A stretch of DNA of 64,000 nt from Candidatus Cloacimonadota bacterium (GTDB lineage: Bacteria > Muiribacteriota > UBA6191): positions 186,001 to 250,000 of the forward strand of contig JAGSHD010000004.1 of NCBI GenBank assembly GCA_023954715.1, read 5' to 3'. The notes below the pieces were generated by a model. It worked only from the letters and a program-made list of their open reading frames with translations, was not told where the DNA came from and searched no databases. A program made the position numbers and the translations under genes. Shown here piece by piece: positions 9,385-18,863 of this stretch. Every line of letters starts with the position of its first letter. Position 1 is the stretch's first letter.

Positions 9385-10974
9385 TTAGAATTTAACTTCT
9401 TCCTTAGAACCAACCCATTTTTGATATTTTCTATAAGCACCAGTGAAGAAGTTTTTAAAAGTATTCGTAGATACTTTCTTTTGTTTTTTAACTCGAATCT
9501 CTACTAATTGGGCATCTTTCTCATCGATACCAAACTTAGTTAAAATTTTATCGTGTAATTCTATCTCTTCTGGACCTTTTTCTAAGTCGATATATTCCAT
9601 GATTGTAATAGCATGTAAGATTTGATCTTTAACCATACTTGACTCAGAAGAGATGTCATAGTCCACTTTTTCCATTAACTCTTCATCACCAGCTAACATT
9701 CGGTCTACAATTTTTCTATTGTGCTCGAATTTCCCAACAAGCTTTTTCAAAGCTACTACTTCAATAGGCTTTTGAACACCATCAGCATTAATCACCTTAA
9801 CAATAGCTCGAAACATTGCAAGCTCAACTTTTGGTAAGCTTAAGTTATTAATTGCTTCTAGTTTTTTTGTTCCTTCATCAGAATAAAAAGCCTTAGCGAT
9901 TTGTCCTACTTTTTTAGTAAAGATATAATTCATACTACCAGAGATTCCTGCACCAACTAAAGGTATTAAACTTACAACACCTTTTTCAATCACAGCTTCG
10001 GATAATATTTCTTTGGTAAACAAGTCTTGAATTATTTTTCCTATAATACCCTTAACTTGATTGTTGCTCGTAGCCAATTTTGTTGTTGCATTTTTAATTA
10101 CGTCTCCAGTAATCGACTTTCTAACATAATCAGCAATGGAGTTTTCCATGAACTGCTCTAATGCTCTTGTCGCACCAGAAACCCCGGATGCAATCCCAAA
10201 TAAGATTAAAGCTTCTGTAACACGCTCTTCTTCTTCCATGTTTTTACCATAGATTTCAGCTAATCTAAAAATAAGAGTTGCTTCTTTTTTAAACATGTAA
10301 ATCATGTCAGGTACCATAGTACCTACATTTACGTATACTTGAGCTGCTGTGCCTGCACCTGGAATAATACCAGGAAGTGCTGCTGCAAAACCAACGCCTG
10401 CTGTTAGTCGTGCTGATTGTCGTATTAAGTAATCCGCTAATTCATCTTTATTTAAGTGCGGAAATTTTTCTCTTAATTTATCATTTAATTCTGGATAGTT
10501 TTTAGCCAAAAGCCCAAGCTTTTCTAGCATTTCAACAAACCATTTATCACTTTGGATCGTTTTATCTACAGCTTCATCAATAATACCTTGTGATTTTTTA
10601 TCGGTAATACCGCCTTCACCGTACAAAGAGTCAAATTTATTTACTTTAGAAGATTGAGCAGCTCTTGGTCCACTTCGTCTAGCTTTATTAAAGCCTGAAC
10701 TTTCATTTTCAAGCCGAATTAAAGCCAAAGATAAAAATTGATCACGCAAATGAATATCACCATTTTCTTGTAAAACTTTCGCTTGCTCTAGAGCATTTCT
10801 AACATCTTTATTAGAATCTTTATAAGCTGCTAAAGTTGAAATCTCAATTTCAGAGTTTTCTGAGTTTAGAATTGCATCTTCTAACTCTAAAACTGGGTTT
10901 GCAAAGCCCATTTGTAAAGTTGCTACAAGCCCCATGAAAGCTAGTGAACATATTTTTTTTACTTGGATTTTCAT
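9385..10974 (-). CDS. Exported EcsC-like / TerB-like protein
   Basis: A 529-residue protein with a cleavable-looking signal peptide (basic start, hydrophobic core, cut near MGFA-N at residue 25). Residues about 150-360 resemble the EcsC family: a glycine/alanine-rich hydrophobic stretch LPGIIPGAGTAAQVYVNVG near 200-218, then IYGKN and an acidic segment, with a second hydrophobic segment near 330-350. Residues about 385-495 resemble the TerB helical bundle (MFRAIVKVINADGV, then HDKILTKFGI). Neither domain has an established biochemical activity; EcsC proteins are membrane-associated and TerB-like domains occur in stress proteins. Combining them with an export signal is unusual. It stands alone, transcribed divergently from the Nudix gene and closed by the terminator at 9303-9336. 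Family assignment is by eye, moderate confidence. Confidence 0.6.
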   Translation of the reverse strand: MKIQVKKICSLAFMGLVATLQMGFANPVLELEDAILNSENSEIEISTLAAYKDSNKDVRNALEQAKVLQENGDIHLRDQFLSLALIRLENESSGFNKARRSGPRAAQSSKVNKFDSLYGEGGITDKKSQGIIDEAVDKTIQSDKWFVEMLEKLGLLAKNYPELNDKLREKFPHLNKDELADYLIRQSARLTAGVGFAAALPGIIPGAGTAAQVYVNVGTMVPDMIYMFKKEATLIFRLAEIYGKNMEEEERVTEALILFGIASGVSGATRALEQFMENSIADYVRKSITGDVIKNATTKLATSNNQVKGIIGKIIQDLFTKEILSEAVIEKGVVSLIPLVGAGISGSMNYIFTKKVGQIAKAFYSDEGTKKLEAINNLSLPKVELAMFRAIVKVINADGVQKPIEVVALKKLVGKFEHNRKIVDRMLAGDEELMEKVDYDISSESSMVKDQILHAITIMEYIDLEKGPEEIELHDKILTKFGIDEKDAQLVEIRVKKQKKVSTNTFKNFFTGAYRKYQKWVGSKEEVKF

Positions 10975-11000
10975 AAATTACCTCAAAAAATAGATAAACT

Positions 11001-11022
11001 GATCACCTATAATTAAGTGATC
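11001..11022. promoter_or_regulatory. Inverted repeat over a -10-like box, candidate operator
   Basis: GATCAC (11001-11006) and GTGATC (11017-11022) flank a 10-bp centre that contains TATAAT (11008-11013, plus strand). It sits in the 154-bp divergent gap between the EcsC/TerB-like gene and the Nudix gene. A palindrome covering a -10 element suggests a repressor site, but no -35 box is convincing. Confidence 0.35.
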
Positions 11023-11128
11023 GACTAAAAGATACTACGTACTTGCCATCAAAATGTTTCAAAATAACGCTCAAAATAATATACTAGAAATAGTTTCTAA
11101 CTCTAAAAATCACTCAGGTCTTTCTATT

Positions 11129-11566
11129 ATGTGTAAAAAAAACAACTGCAATATCCCTGCTTCTTATCTTATCCTCCATCAAAATGAGCATATCCTACTA
11201 CTAAAGAGATTCAATACGGGCTACGAAGATGGTAACTACTCTTTAGTTGCTGGACACGTAGAGCCCAAAGAAAGCTTTAGTCAATGTATTATTAGAGAAG
11301 CATTTGAAGAAGCCGGCCTTACAATACAAAACAAAGACCTAAAAGTTTTTCATATTATGCATAGAAAAACTCCAACTTTTGAGAGAGTAGAAACTTTTTT
11401 TATAGCTACAAAGTACTCTGGAGAAATAGTAAACCTTGAGCCGCATAAATGTTCGGATCTATCATGGTTTAAAGTAGATCAACTTCCTATGAATACTATA
11501 GATTATATCCAGCAAGCAATCCAACTCGGCTTTAAAGGAGTTAATTATAGTGAACATGGCTGGTAA
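11129..11566 (+). CDS. Nudix hydrolase
   Basis: A 145-residue Nudix pyrophosphohydrolase with a perfect Nudix box, G-x5-E-x7-REAFEEAGL, beginning at GHVEPKE. The glutamates of REAFEE bind the catalytic metal. Members hydrolyse nucleoside diphosphates linked to another moiety; the substrate cannot be told here. I chose the ATG at 11129 because the Nudix fold begins there and a CAGG sequence lies about 10 bases upstream. The longer reading from 11054 adds 25 Asn-rich residues without a ribosome site. It converges on the adenylate cyclase gene, with 4 bp between the stops and no obvious terminator. Confidence 0.85.
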   Translation: MCKKNNCNIPASYLILHQNEHILLLKRFNTGYEDGNYSLVAGHVEPKESFSQCIIREAFEEAGLTIQNKDLKVFHIMHRKTPTFERVETFFIATKYSGEIVNLEPHKCSDLSWFKVDQLPMNTIDYIQQAIQLGFKGVNYSEHGW

Positions 11567-11570
11567 GATT

Positions 11571-13637
11571 CTACAACTTACACTGCACTGCTAAAATTTT
11601 ATCCTTTTTTCCTTTTAGTGGGATTAGTACCTCTTGGTGAGAGTTAAACTTATGGTCACAGTTTTCAAATATCTCTTTGGACATTAAAACCTCACCGGGT
11701 ATACAGCTTGACTCTAGTCTTTGTGCGATATTTACCGCATCACCAATATAAGTATATTCTCTTCGAGTTTTAGCTCCCACATTACCATGAATTGCTCGTC
11801 CAGAGTTCAATCCGATTCGTACCGAAAAAGGGTTTCCTTTTTGCTTGAGCACTTGAAACATCTCTATAATTTGAGTCGCTGCTTCTACTGCTTGACTTGC
11901 ATTAGTAAATACAGCAAAGATACAATCTCCTATATATTTATCAACGTCTCCATCACAGGCATAAATGATCTCTGTGGCTGGATAAAAAATTTCATTGAGT
12001 TTTTCTACCACAACTTTTGATGAATTTTCTTCACTAAAGCTTGTAAACCCCTTTACATCCATAAACATAAATACACGACAGACATCTGCTTCAGGTAGTT
12101 CATAGTCTCCACGAGCGACGCTTTCACCTGCTTTTTTCCACACTTCATGAGGTGTGTAACGATGAACTATATCTTGCAAGTGGAGATTTTCTCGATTAGA
12201 TAAACTCAACTCTTCATTTTGCACCTTTAAAAGCTCACTAACATTATAAGTCTTTTGACTGAGTTCAGATAAAAATGACTCTGTATCATCTAAAATGTCT
12301 TCGCTCCCCTTTAAAAGATCTCGAATCCTATTCAATTCTAAACTATCTCCTAATTGTAAAATTGCATTTTGTGGATAATCTACTTTTACGTTACCATCTT
12401 CAACAAACAAAGCCATCACTCCAATGGTTGTTGCATGATACTGTGAACCACCTATTTCTCCTTCTTCTTGTATTACATCATCGTACTTACTTAAAAATGG
12501 AAAAATCTCTCCCCCCGAATAATACCCAATCAATGGCACATCCTCACCAAATACTTCTTGTATTACTTGTACTTCACTAGCTGTTCTACTATGTAAAATT
12601 GCTGCTCTAGTACAACAGCTAATAGCAAGCAATAAATGAGGTTTACGCCCGTTTAACCCTTGCAGACATCTTTGAGCTGCATTACGAGCCCCTTCGATAA
12701 CTCCACGTCTTGAAGCTTGAATCAAACGTACTTTTTTACCTTGAAAATCTTCTGGTGGAAAAAACTTAATATGTCTCTCTTGATGATCTACCCCAACCGG
12801 AATCCGAATCAATGACTTTACATTTCCATCAAATTCTCTCTCTATACTAAATCCAAATCTTTGAATCATTAATTCAAAAAAGTCTTCGGAGCACTTATCC
12901 CCCAAAAACTGTCGATAAAAGTCCAAGACCGGCATTCCGTCTACTTCATAAACTTTTTCTTTGTCAGCCTTTGTTATAATCATTTCCGGACCAACGGGCG
13001 TCCATCCGTGATCAAAACCAAAAGACACCTTAAATTTACTCTTTGGTAAAGCTAGTATACTAAGACTCGCTCCCGAGTCTTCTACTTCTTGGCCAAAGTA
13101 TTGGTAACTAGTCCAAAAGTCTGGATGACTCATTCCTAGGTCATAATCCCCACAGCTTAAACCACCCATCAAAGATACTTTTTTTAAATATCCCTCCATC
13201 GCTTTAAGTGAGTAACTTTTATATCCCGAGCCAATTCCACGAAAAAATAGTCCTAATTGGATTAGCTCTTCTGCATTATTTAAATGTTTTGGGATTTGTG
13301 AAGCTAAATCTAAGCCAAGTTGATTTTCGCTAGATCCTAATTGGCTATGTGCTTTATAAACCTGACAATCTTCAAGCCCTAAAAGCAATACAACAACGGA
13401 GCCATAACTCACACCTGCATTGCTAATCTCAGCATAGCTTGAAACACCAATTACAGTATTTTTATCAACCTGAGAGCAAACACCTTTTAAAAGTTCTTCT
13501 TGATCATGATGAATTGAGCCAAAAACTATAGTCAACAAGGGAGAGCCCACAACAGCTCTAGCCTGTCGAACAGCTTGTACTCCAGCTACAAAACTATCTT
13601 TTAAAACACTTAAACCAATAGAAATATTTTGAGACAT
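11571..13637 (-). CDS. FIST-domain class III adenylate cyclase
   Basis: A 688-residue cytosolic signalling protein. Residues about 30-225 match the FIST N domain and about 235-410 FIST C, a sensory module proposed to bind small ligands such as amino acids. A short helical linker (450-490) leads to a class III nucleotidyl cyclase catalytic domain (about 515-688). Metal-binding residues are present as FMDVKGFT (Asp527) and GDVDKYIGD (Asp571). Lys567 fits adenine selectivity. The transition-state residues appear in IGDAVNIAQRLES (Asn636, Arg640). The enzyme is therefore predicted to be active and to make cAMP under FIST control. A CGGAG ribosome site precedes the ATG. It lies 48 bp after the upstream giant exported protein and is probably in the same operon. 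Confidence 0.9.
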   Translation of the reverse strand: MSQNISIGLSVLKDSFVAGVQAVRQARAVVGSPLLTIVFGSIHHDQEELLKGVCSQVDKNTVIGVSSYAEISNAGVSYGSVVVLLLGLEDCQVYKAHSQLGSSENQLGLDLASQIPKHLNNAEELIQLGLFFRGIGSGYKSYSLKAMEGYLKKVSLMGGLSCGDYDLGMSHPDFWTSYQYFGQEVEDSGASLSILALPKSKFKVSFGFDHGWTPVGPEMIITKADKEKVYEVDGMPVLDFYRQFLGDKCSEDFFELMIQRFGFSIEREFDGNVKSLIRIPVGVDHQERHIKFFPPEDFQGKKVRLIQASRRGVIEGARNAAQRCLQGLNGRKPHLLLAISCCTRAAILHSRTASEVQVIQEVFGEDVPLIGYYSGGEIFPFLSKYDDVIQEEGEIGGSQYHATTIGVMALFVEDGNVKVDYPQNAILQLGDSLELNRIRDLLKGSEDILDDTESFLSELSQKTYNVSELLKVQNEELSLSNRENLHLQDIVHRYTPHEVWKKAGESVARGDYELPEADVCRVFMFMDVKGFTSFSEENSSKVVVEKLNEIFYPATEIIYACDGDVDKYIGDCIFAVFTNASQAVEAATQIIEMFQVLKQKGNPFSVRIGLNSGRAIHGNVGAKTRREYTYIGDAVNIAQRLESSCIPGEVLMSKEIFENCDHKFNSHQEVLIPLKGKKDKILAVQCKL

Positions 13638-13685
13638 ATTTACTCCGTTCTAAGTATAAGACTTTTCGTTTATATGGGCACAAGC

Positions 13686-16600
13686 TTATTTTAACACGGC
13701 AATTTTTATCGTGGACTTGTGTAAATTCCCAGACAAATCATTTGCTGAGATTTTAACGAAGTAAACCCCATTTTTCACATCATTGCCTCTTGAACTTACT
13801 AAATCCCATTCAAAAGCATGACGTCCTGCATTCGTATTTAATAAAAAGTCTGACACCGAGTTTGTGTGATACACCAAAGCTCCAGAGGTATCATAGATCG
13901 ATAGTTTCATATACGAAACTCCAACATTTAAGTCATATTGAATCTTAGCAAAAGACCTCGCAGGGTTTGGAAATGCTGATACCTTTAATTTTAAAACACT
14001 ATTTACTGTAGCAAGAGCTTTTGAGACACTTAAATTTCTCACCTTATCTTGTACTTGTATTTCAAGGTTATGACTTCCCTCACTTAACTCAGGAACATTC
14101 ACTTCAAAAAGCACATCAGACAATCTACTCCAAGTAACTGGCCTTTCATCAATCAAGATAAATAAGCTTTTTTCATCAATACCTGATCCTATATCTTCAA
14201 TAGTCACATGTAACTTATCCCCTCTTGATTGGAGTGAAATATTTTCTTGATCAGACCAGCCAATCATCGGAGCGCTAGAATCTTCATATATTAACAATTG
14301 TCCCATTTTATCAATATTTGCTGTTAAAACTCTTGATCTAGAGGCGGATAAAAATTGTACTCCATCAGATGACTTTAAAAACAAGCCTTGTTTATCTTTC
14401 AAGGGCTCATCTAAAGTAATGCTTAGCCCTAAATCATTGTTTAGCTTCACGTTGGAAGGGTACAAGGAGTCCAATTCTTTAACTTTTTTCATTTCGTTAA
14501 AGCTATCCTCGTTTGGGCCTTGGGCAAATTGTCTTTGTGGCAATAAACCAATAGATATAGATTTACTTACTGTGTTTTCTGGCACATATAGTCTTGTATT
14601 TCTTGTTTTTAAAATAGAAGCATTAACAGGAGAAACCGTAGCAATCGGAAATGTAATCACTCGAGTAGATGCATTACTCTCTAAATCTTTACCCGTGATT
14701 TTAAATGAAGCTATTCCGCTAAAGTTATTAGGAACTTTAAACACCGTAGAATAAGACTTATCTTTAATGCGAATCACGTCATCACTCATTCTCTCAACGC
14801 CTGTAGCTTCGTAAACTACTGGATCCTCAGAAAGCGACTCAGAAGCCTTTAACACCAAAACTATTTCTCCAGCTGATACTGGGTTTTCAAACAACCTAAT
14901 CTCATAATCTGGTCCTGTCTCAATTTCAAAAGTATTCTTTCTATCTGTAAACATCTCATTACCAGATTTATCTTTTGCTTTTGATATATCGATTGTAGCT
15001 GTACCATCCCATTCATAGTTTGCATCTCTTGGAACAACTACTCTACCTTTCCAGATACCATCATTCATTGCTTGAGTAACCACTACTTGACTCTCGATGG
15101 ATTCAGCTAATGGTTTATAAGTCACTAAAGGGGCTTGCTCGAGCTCTTCAGAAAACCGAATACTTAACTGAAACTCACCTAAAGTTAATTTACCGTTTTC
15201 TGACCCTGGAGTAGAGTCACTCCAGAAGACTTGGCTCACTTTTGGTCGATCTAAATCTAGATAGAACGGTTGTCTTATGGTTTGTAATCCCAAGTTACCT
15301 ACAGAGTCTCTTGCTGTAACCCACCAAAAGTATTCTCCCTTTTCTGATAACAAAATCAATTCATTAACAATATCACTATTTGGATTTGGTCGAACTATTT
15401 GTGTGGTTGTAGTGCCGTTTGGTCTAGAAATACCCAACACATAGTCTGTTGCAGAGTCTACCGCTTTAAACTCAAAATTAAAGCTTGTTTTGTTTGAATA
15501 AGAGCCAAATACTGGGTTCATCAATTCAGGGGAGGCTAGTTTACCAAAGTTCATTATTACGGATAAAGATTTTTTAACCTCGTTACCTGAATGATCAAAA
15601 CCAGTTATCTCCAAGAAATAATTAGTAACTCCAGCTCCTTCTGCATCTCCCCCTTTAATAATGTCATTAAACGGTGGCAAAAGAGCATTAATAGTAAACT
15701 CTCGATTTACTAAAGTGATTTCCTTATATGTAGTTGGATCCATTGGCTTAGTCAAAGATACAGTTGGATCATTGGCCACATCAACAATAGGACTCAAGTG
15801 TGCTTCTCCTGAAATAATAGGATTTTTTCGTAATCTTCCACCTACTTCAACCCCAGGTACAAGTGCTCCACTCTCAGTTAATAATACCAAACGATATTCA
15901 ACTCTAGATACACCAGATCCACCTTTGGTAGGCTCATCTAGTCGTGCCGATAAATCCTGAACACTTCCTTCTACTTTAAAATTGTCTCCAGAAATTTGTA
16001 GTTTTTTTGGTTGCTCGCCATTAATTTCTTTAAAATTCATAACAGGAGCAATAGAATCCAATAAAAAGACAAAATCTTTACGAGTTTCAGTAGTGATTTC
16101 CGTTGCATCTTGTGAAGGCTGAAAACCTGATTTTCCATCAATAGCTGCTTGCACACTATTACCAGAGTTATCAACTGGTACCACTTGCATTCTGTAGATA
16201 CCATCCGCACTTCCATCCTCAGGTAGACTTTCTACTTTAGAACCCAAATTGGTAAACTCTAAAAGCACTTTGTAGGCATCATCCTTGGGATTATATCCAG
16301 CAGCATCAGGATCTACAGCATTCGGTCTATGAGTATAGGTCAAAAAGGAGGATAACTCTCTCTCAGAACCTTTAAACAAATCAGGATTTAATGAGTTTTC
16401 TCGATATGGGGAATCTAAAAATAGCTTCATTGAACTATGAGTTTGAGAGATTCCAGAGCCAAAGTTTAATTTTGCATCCGTATCAAATGTATGAAGTCGA
16501 GGAGGATGAGGATCTTTAATCTCAGCCGAAACATGTCGAATTGGGCTATTAATTTTACCATTCAAAGGAGGAAAGGTATCCCAAGTTAGAGGTGGTGTGG

Positions 16601-18839
16601 TATCCAGTAAAAACTCTTTCACAATCGGATCAGAAATATTACCCGCATCATCTACCCCGATTACTTCTACTTGATAGGGTCCATCAAAACGACCAAAACG
16701 AGGATCTCTAGCTCCTGGTAAAACACCTGTCCCAACAGTGGGAGGATTTGGGAAGTCAAAATTTAAGTTAGGAAACGCTTTTAATTGATTTCGTAATACA
16801 TCAAAACTAAACGCTCCGGGTAGCCCACAAGTATTATCCACATCATTAATATTGACTGCCCCCGTTATTGTCATAGTTTTAGCAACCGTATCGGGACCAT
16901 TCAATCGAGCTTTCATGGTCACTTCTGTTTGAGTTAAATTAATCGTAGGGTCCGTAGAGCATACTTTAAAGCTAGCTAGTTCACGTACAGATTTAACTAA
17001 TGCCAAATCCACTAAAGCGGGATTATCCGGAACAATAATTCCATCTAAGGGGTTTACATGTAATGGGTTGCCTGTATCTGCTTCAAACCCTAAAGGAGGC
17101 TTTTCTGGCAACAAAGATACTTCAATAGTTTTTGGGTCAACATCCGTTGCATCGATATTAAAGAAAAAAGTTTCTACAGAATCGTTTCCTACTTTATCTA
17201 CCATAGAAACACGAACTGTATAAGTCCCTGCTGGCGCAAAACCATTTGGTGGGAAAATTTTTACTAAATCAGAAAATAGATAAACTAATCCATTCGGTGG
17301 CTTAGTAGATAATGTCCCTACAATCGCCTCTCCCTCAGGATTTAAAACTTCAACTTTGATACCTTTAGCATCTTCAGCAGCCCCTGCATCTAAAAGCCTT
17401 GTGAAGTCAACACCAGACGCATTGTTTGTCTTAAACAACTCATCCTCAGATTCGGAAGGAATGCTACCCTCTGCAAAGTTATAATCCCCAACAATAATAG
17501 TAATCTCTGATGGAAAGCCTTGTTTAGGAAGTTTTTTGCCATTTTTTGGTATGGATTGAATTGAACCTTGATCTCCCGGAACCAATCTCTTTAAATCGGG
17601 TGGTACTAAATCTAAAACTGCTGCTCTTTCAATAACACTCCCACCATCTATAGTAGATGAACCAGCCATAGCTCCTCTAGCTAAATCAAGTGCATTGCCA
17701 GACATGTCTCGACCATTATCAGAAAAACCAATATTTAAGGCCCCTAAGTTTTCTATATTGTTTAATGGAGTATAGTTGTACTCAATTACCTTTCTACTTG
17801 CAGGAAACAAAGTTGTATCTATCAAACCAAAGGTTGGTGGTGAAACTTCACCAAAACCAGAGCCTTGTGCTGATACAAGCAAATTGGGCGCTGCCCCCAT
17901 ATCTTCTGAAAAAGTTGCTCTAACTTTAAAAGTCCCAGCGGGTACAAATACATTGGGTAGTCCCACTGTTTTTCTATTTTCACTTGTTGGATTAATAATA
18001 ATTTCGAGTTTTGTTACAACAGGAGGTTCAGAGTCTTTAATGACTATAAATGACACCCCTTTAGAAGTATTTGCCCTACTCCCATCAGGAAACAATCCAG
18101 TGATAGAGTCAACCCCTGCTACTTCCATATTATAAGTACCATCTGGCTCAACAGCTAAACCTAAAGGAAACTCAAACAATCCATTACCTGCCGCAGTTTG
18201 AGGAATGATCTGCCCAACTTCTCTTAGTCCTCCAATAACTTGAGCCCCTACTTGATCCGCAGCAACAGCTGGATCTAAATCAACAACTCGTGCTCGTACT
18301 GTAACTTCATCAGAGGTGAAAAAAGTAGAGCCTGCTGAAAAGGTATTTCTAACCCCTGAAGCATCTGGCCCAATAAAGACCTCTGTAAGGGTTATTTCGG
18401 GAGCTACATTATCATATATAACTTTAAAATTGTTTGAACTGTTTAGGGTTCTCTCTGTGGTTACTCCACTTTGATGTACTTTTAGACTTACTGTTTTTGC
18501 CCCTGCACTATTAAAAAAAACAACTACATTACCATCACAGGTTGACTCAGTGATGGACAAACCTGCATCCTTATCTTGAGTTATGGGACTAACGGTAAAA
18601 GAAGCACTCGCCCCATTATGTGTAAAACTAACTGGATATCGCTTGTTTGAGGTTCGCCCTTTATCTTCATCATTTGTAGAGCTTAGGTTTGACCCTACAA
18701 CTAATTTAGTGATTCCGCAGGTAGCTGGGTCATTACCTACACAGGCTCCTTGTTCATTTCCAACACATACGCAAAAAGATCTTGAGACCAAGATCAATAA
18801 GCTAATAATTGAAACTAAAACAATTTTACTATATTTCAT
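13686..18839 (-). CDS. Giant exported Ig-like protein with FlgD-type C-terminus (paralogue 2)
   Basis: A 1,717-residue protein with an N-terminal signal peptide, then a short Cys-rich segment (five Cys in about 20 residues). Most of its length is beta-rich Ig-like modules with phrases such as GPYQVEVIGVDDAGNISDP, DGIYRMQVVPVDNSGN and TKGGSGVSRVEYR. The last 105 residues are a FlgD-like Ig fold: FPNPARSFAKIQYDL, LSIYDTSGALVY, then NGVYFVKI and a basic end. That C-terminal type acts as a secretion or anchoring module in several phyla. It is collinear with the neighbour at 18864-24032, so the pair arose by tandem duplication. No good ribosome site precedes the ATG, and the gap to the upstream gene is only 24 bp. 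Surface or extracellular location is inferred. Confidence 0.88.
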   Translation of the reverse strand: MKYSKIVLVSIISLLILVSRSFCVCVGNEQGACVGNDPATCGITKLVVGSNLSSTNDEDKGRTSNKRYPVSFTHNGASASFTVSPITQDKDAGLSITESTCDGNVVVFFNSAGAKTVSLKVHQSGVTTERTLNSSNNFKVIYDNVAPEITLTEVFIGPDASGVRNTFSAGSTFFTSDEVTVRARVVDLDPAVAADQVGAQVIGGLREVGQIIPQTAAGNGLFEFPLGLAVEPDGTYNMEVAGVDSITGLFPDGSRANTSKGVSFIVIKDSEPPVVTKLEIIINPTSENRKTVGLPNVFVPAGTFKVRATFSEDMGAAPNLLVSAQGSGFGEVSPPTFGLIDTTLFPASRKVIEYNYTPLNNIENLGALNIGFSDNGRDMSGNALDLARGAMAGSSTIDGGSVIERAAVLDLVPPDLKRLVPGDQGSIQSIPKNGKKLPKQGFPSEITIIVGDYNFAEGSIPSESEDELFKTNNASGVDFTRLLDAGAAEDAKGIKVEVLNPEGEAIVGTLSTKPPNGLVYLFSDLVKIFPPNGFAPAGTYTVRVSMVDKVGNDSVETFFFNIDATDVDPKTIEVSLLPEKPPLGFEADTGNPLHVNPLDGIIVPDNPALVDLALVKSVRELASFKVCSTDPTINLTQTEVTMKARLNGPDTVAKTMTITGAVNINDVDNTCGLPGAFSFDVLRNQLKAFPNLNFDFPNPPTVGTGVLPGARDPRFGRFDGPYQVEVIGVDDAGNISDPIVKEFLLDTTPPLTWDTFPPLNGKINSPIRHVSAEIKDPHPPRLHTFDTDAKLNFGSGISQTHSSMKLFLDSPYRENSLNPDLFKGSERELSSFLTYTHRPNAVDPDAAGYNPKDDAYKVLLEFTNLGSKVESLPEDGSADGIYRMQVVPVDNSGNSVQAAIDGKSGFQPSQDATEITTETRKDFVFLLDSIAPVMNFKEINGEQPKKLQISGDNFKVEGSVQDLSARLDEPTKGGSGVSRVEYRLVLLTESGALVPGVEVGGRLRKNPIISGEAHLSPIVDVANDPTVSLTKPMDPTTYKEITLVNREFTINALLPPFNDIIKGGDAEGAGVTNYFLEITGFDHSGNEVKKSLSVIMNFGKLASPELMNPVFGSYSNKTSFNFEFKAVDSATDYVLGISRPNGTTTTQIVRPNPNSDIVNELILLSEKGEYFWWVTARDSVGNLGLQTIRQPFYLDLDRPKVSQVFWSDSTPGSENGKLTLGEFQLSIRFSEELEQAPLVTYKPLAESIESQVVVTQAMNDGIWKGRVVVPRDANYEWDGTATIDISKAKDKSGNEMFTDRKNTFEIETGPDYEIRLFENPVSAGEIVLVLKASESLSEDPVVYEATGVERMSDDVIRIKDKSYSTVFKVPNNFSGIASFKITGKDLESNASTRVITFPIATVSPVNASILKTRNTRLYVPENTVSKSISIGLLPQRQFAQGPNEDSFNEMKKVKELDSLYPSNVKLNNDLGLSITLDEPLKDKQGLFLKSSDGVQFLSASRSRVLTANIDKMGQLLIYEDSSAPMIGWSDQENISLQSRGDKLHVTIEDIGSGIDEKSLFILIDERPVTWSRLSDVLFEVNVPELSEGSHNLEIQVQDKVRNLSVSKALATVNSVLKLKVSAFPNPARSFAKIQYDLNVGVSYMKLSIYDTSGALVYHTNSVSDFLLNTNAGRHAFEWDLVSSRGNDVKNGVYFVKISANDLSGNLHKSTIKIAVLK

Positions 18840-18863
18840 ATATTGAATATAACTTTTAAATGA

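Noticed and set aside
17690-18135. Long plus-strand ORFs opposite the giant exported proteins (also 21976-22308 and others)
   Set aside because: They are frame shadows of the minus-strand coding sequence with no ribosome sites or recognisable domains.
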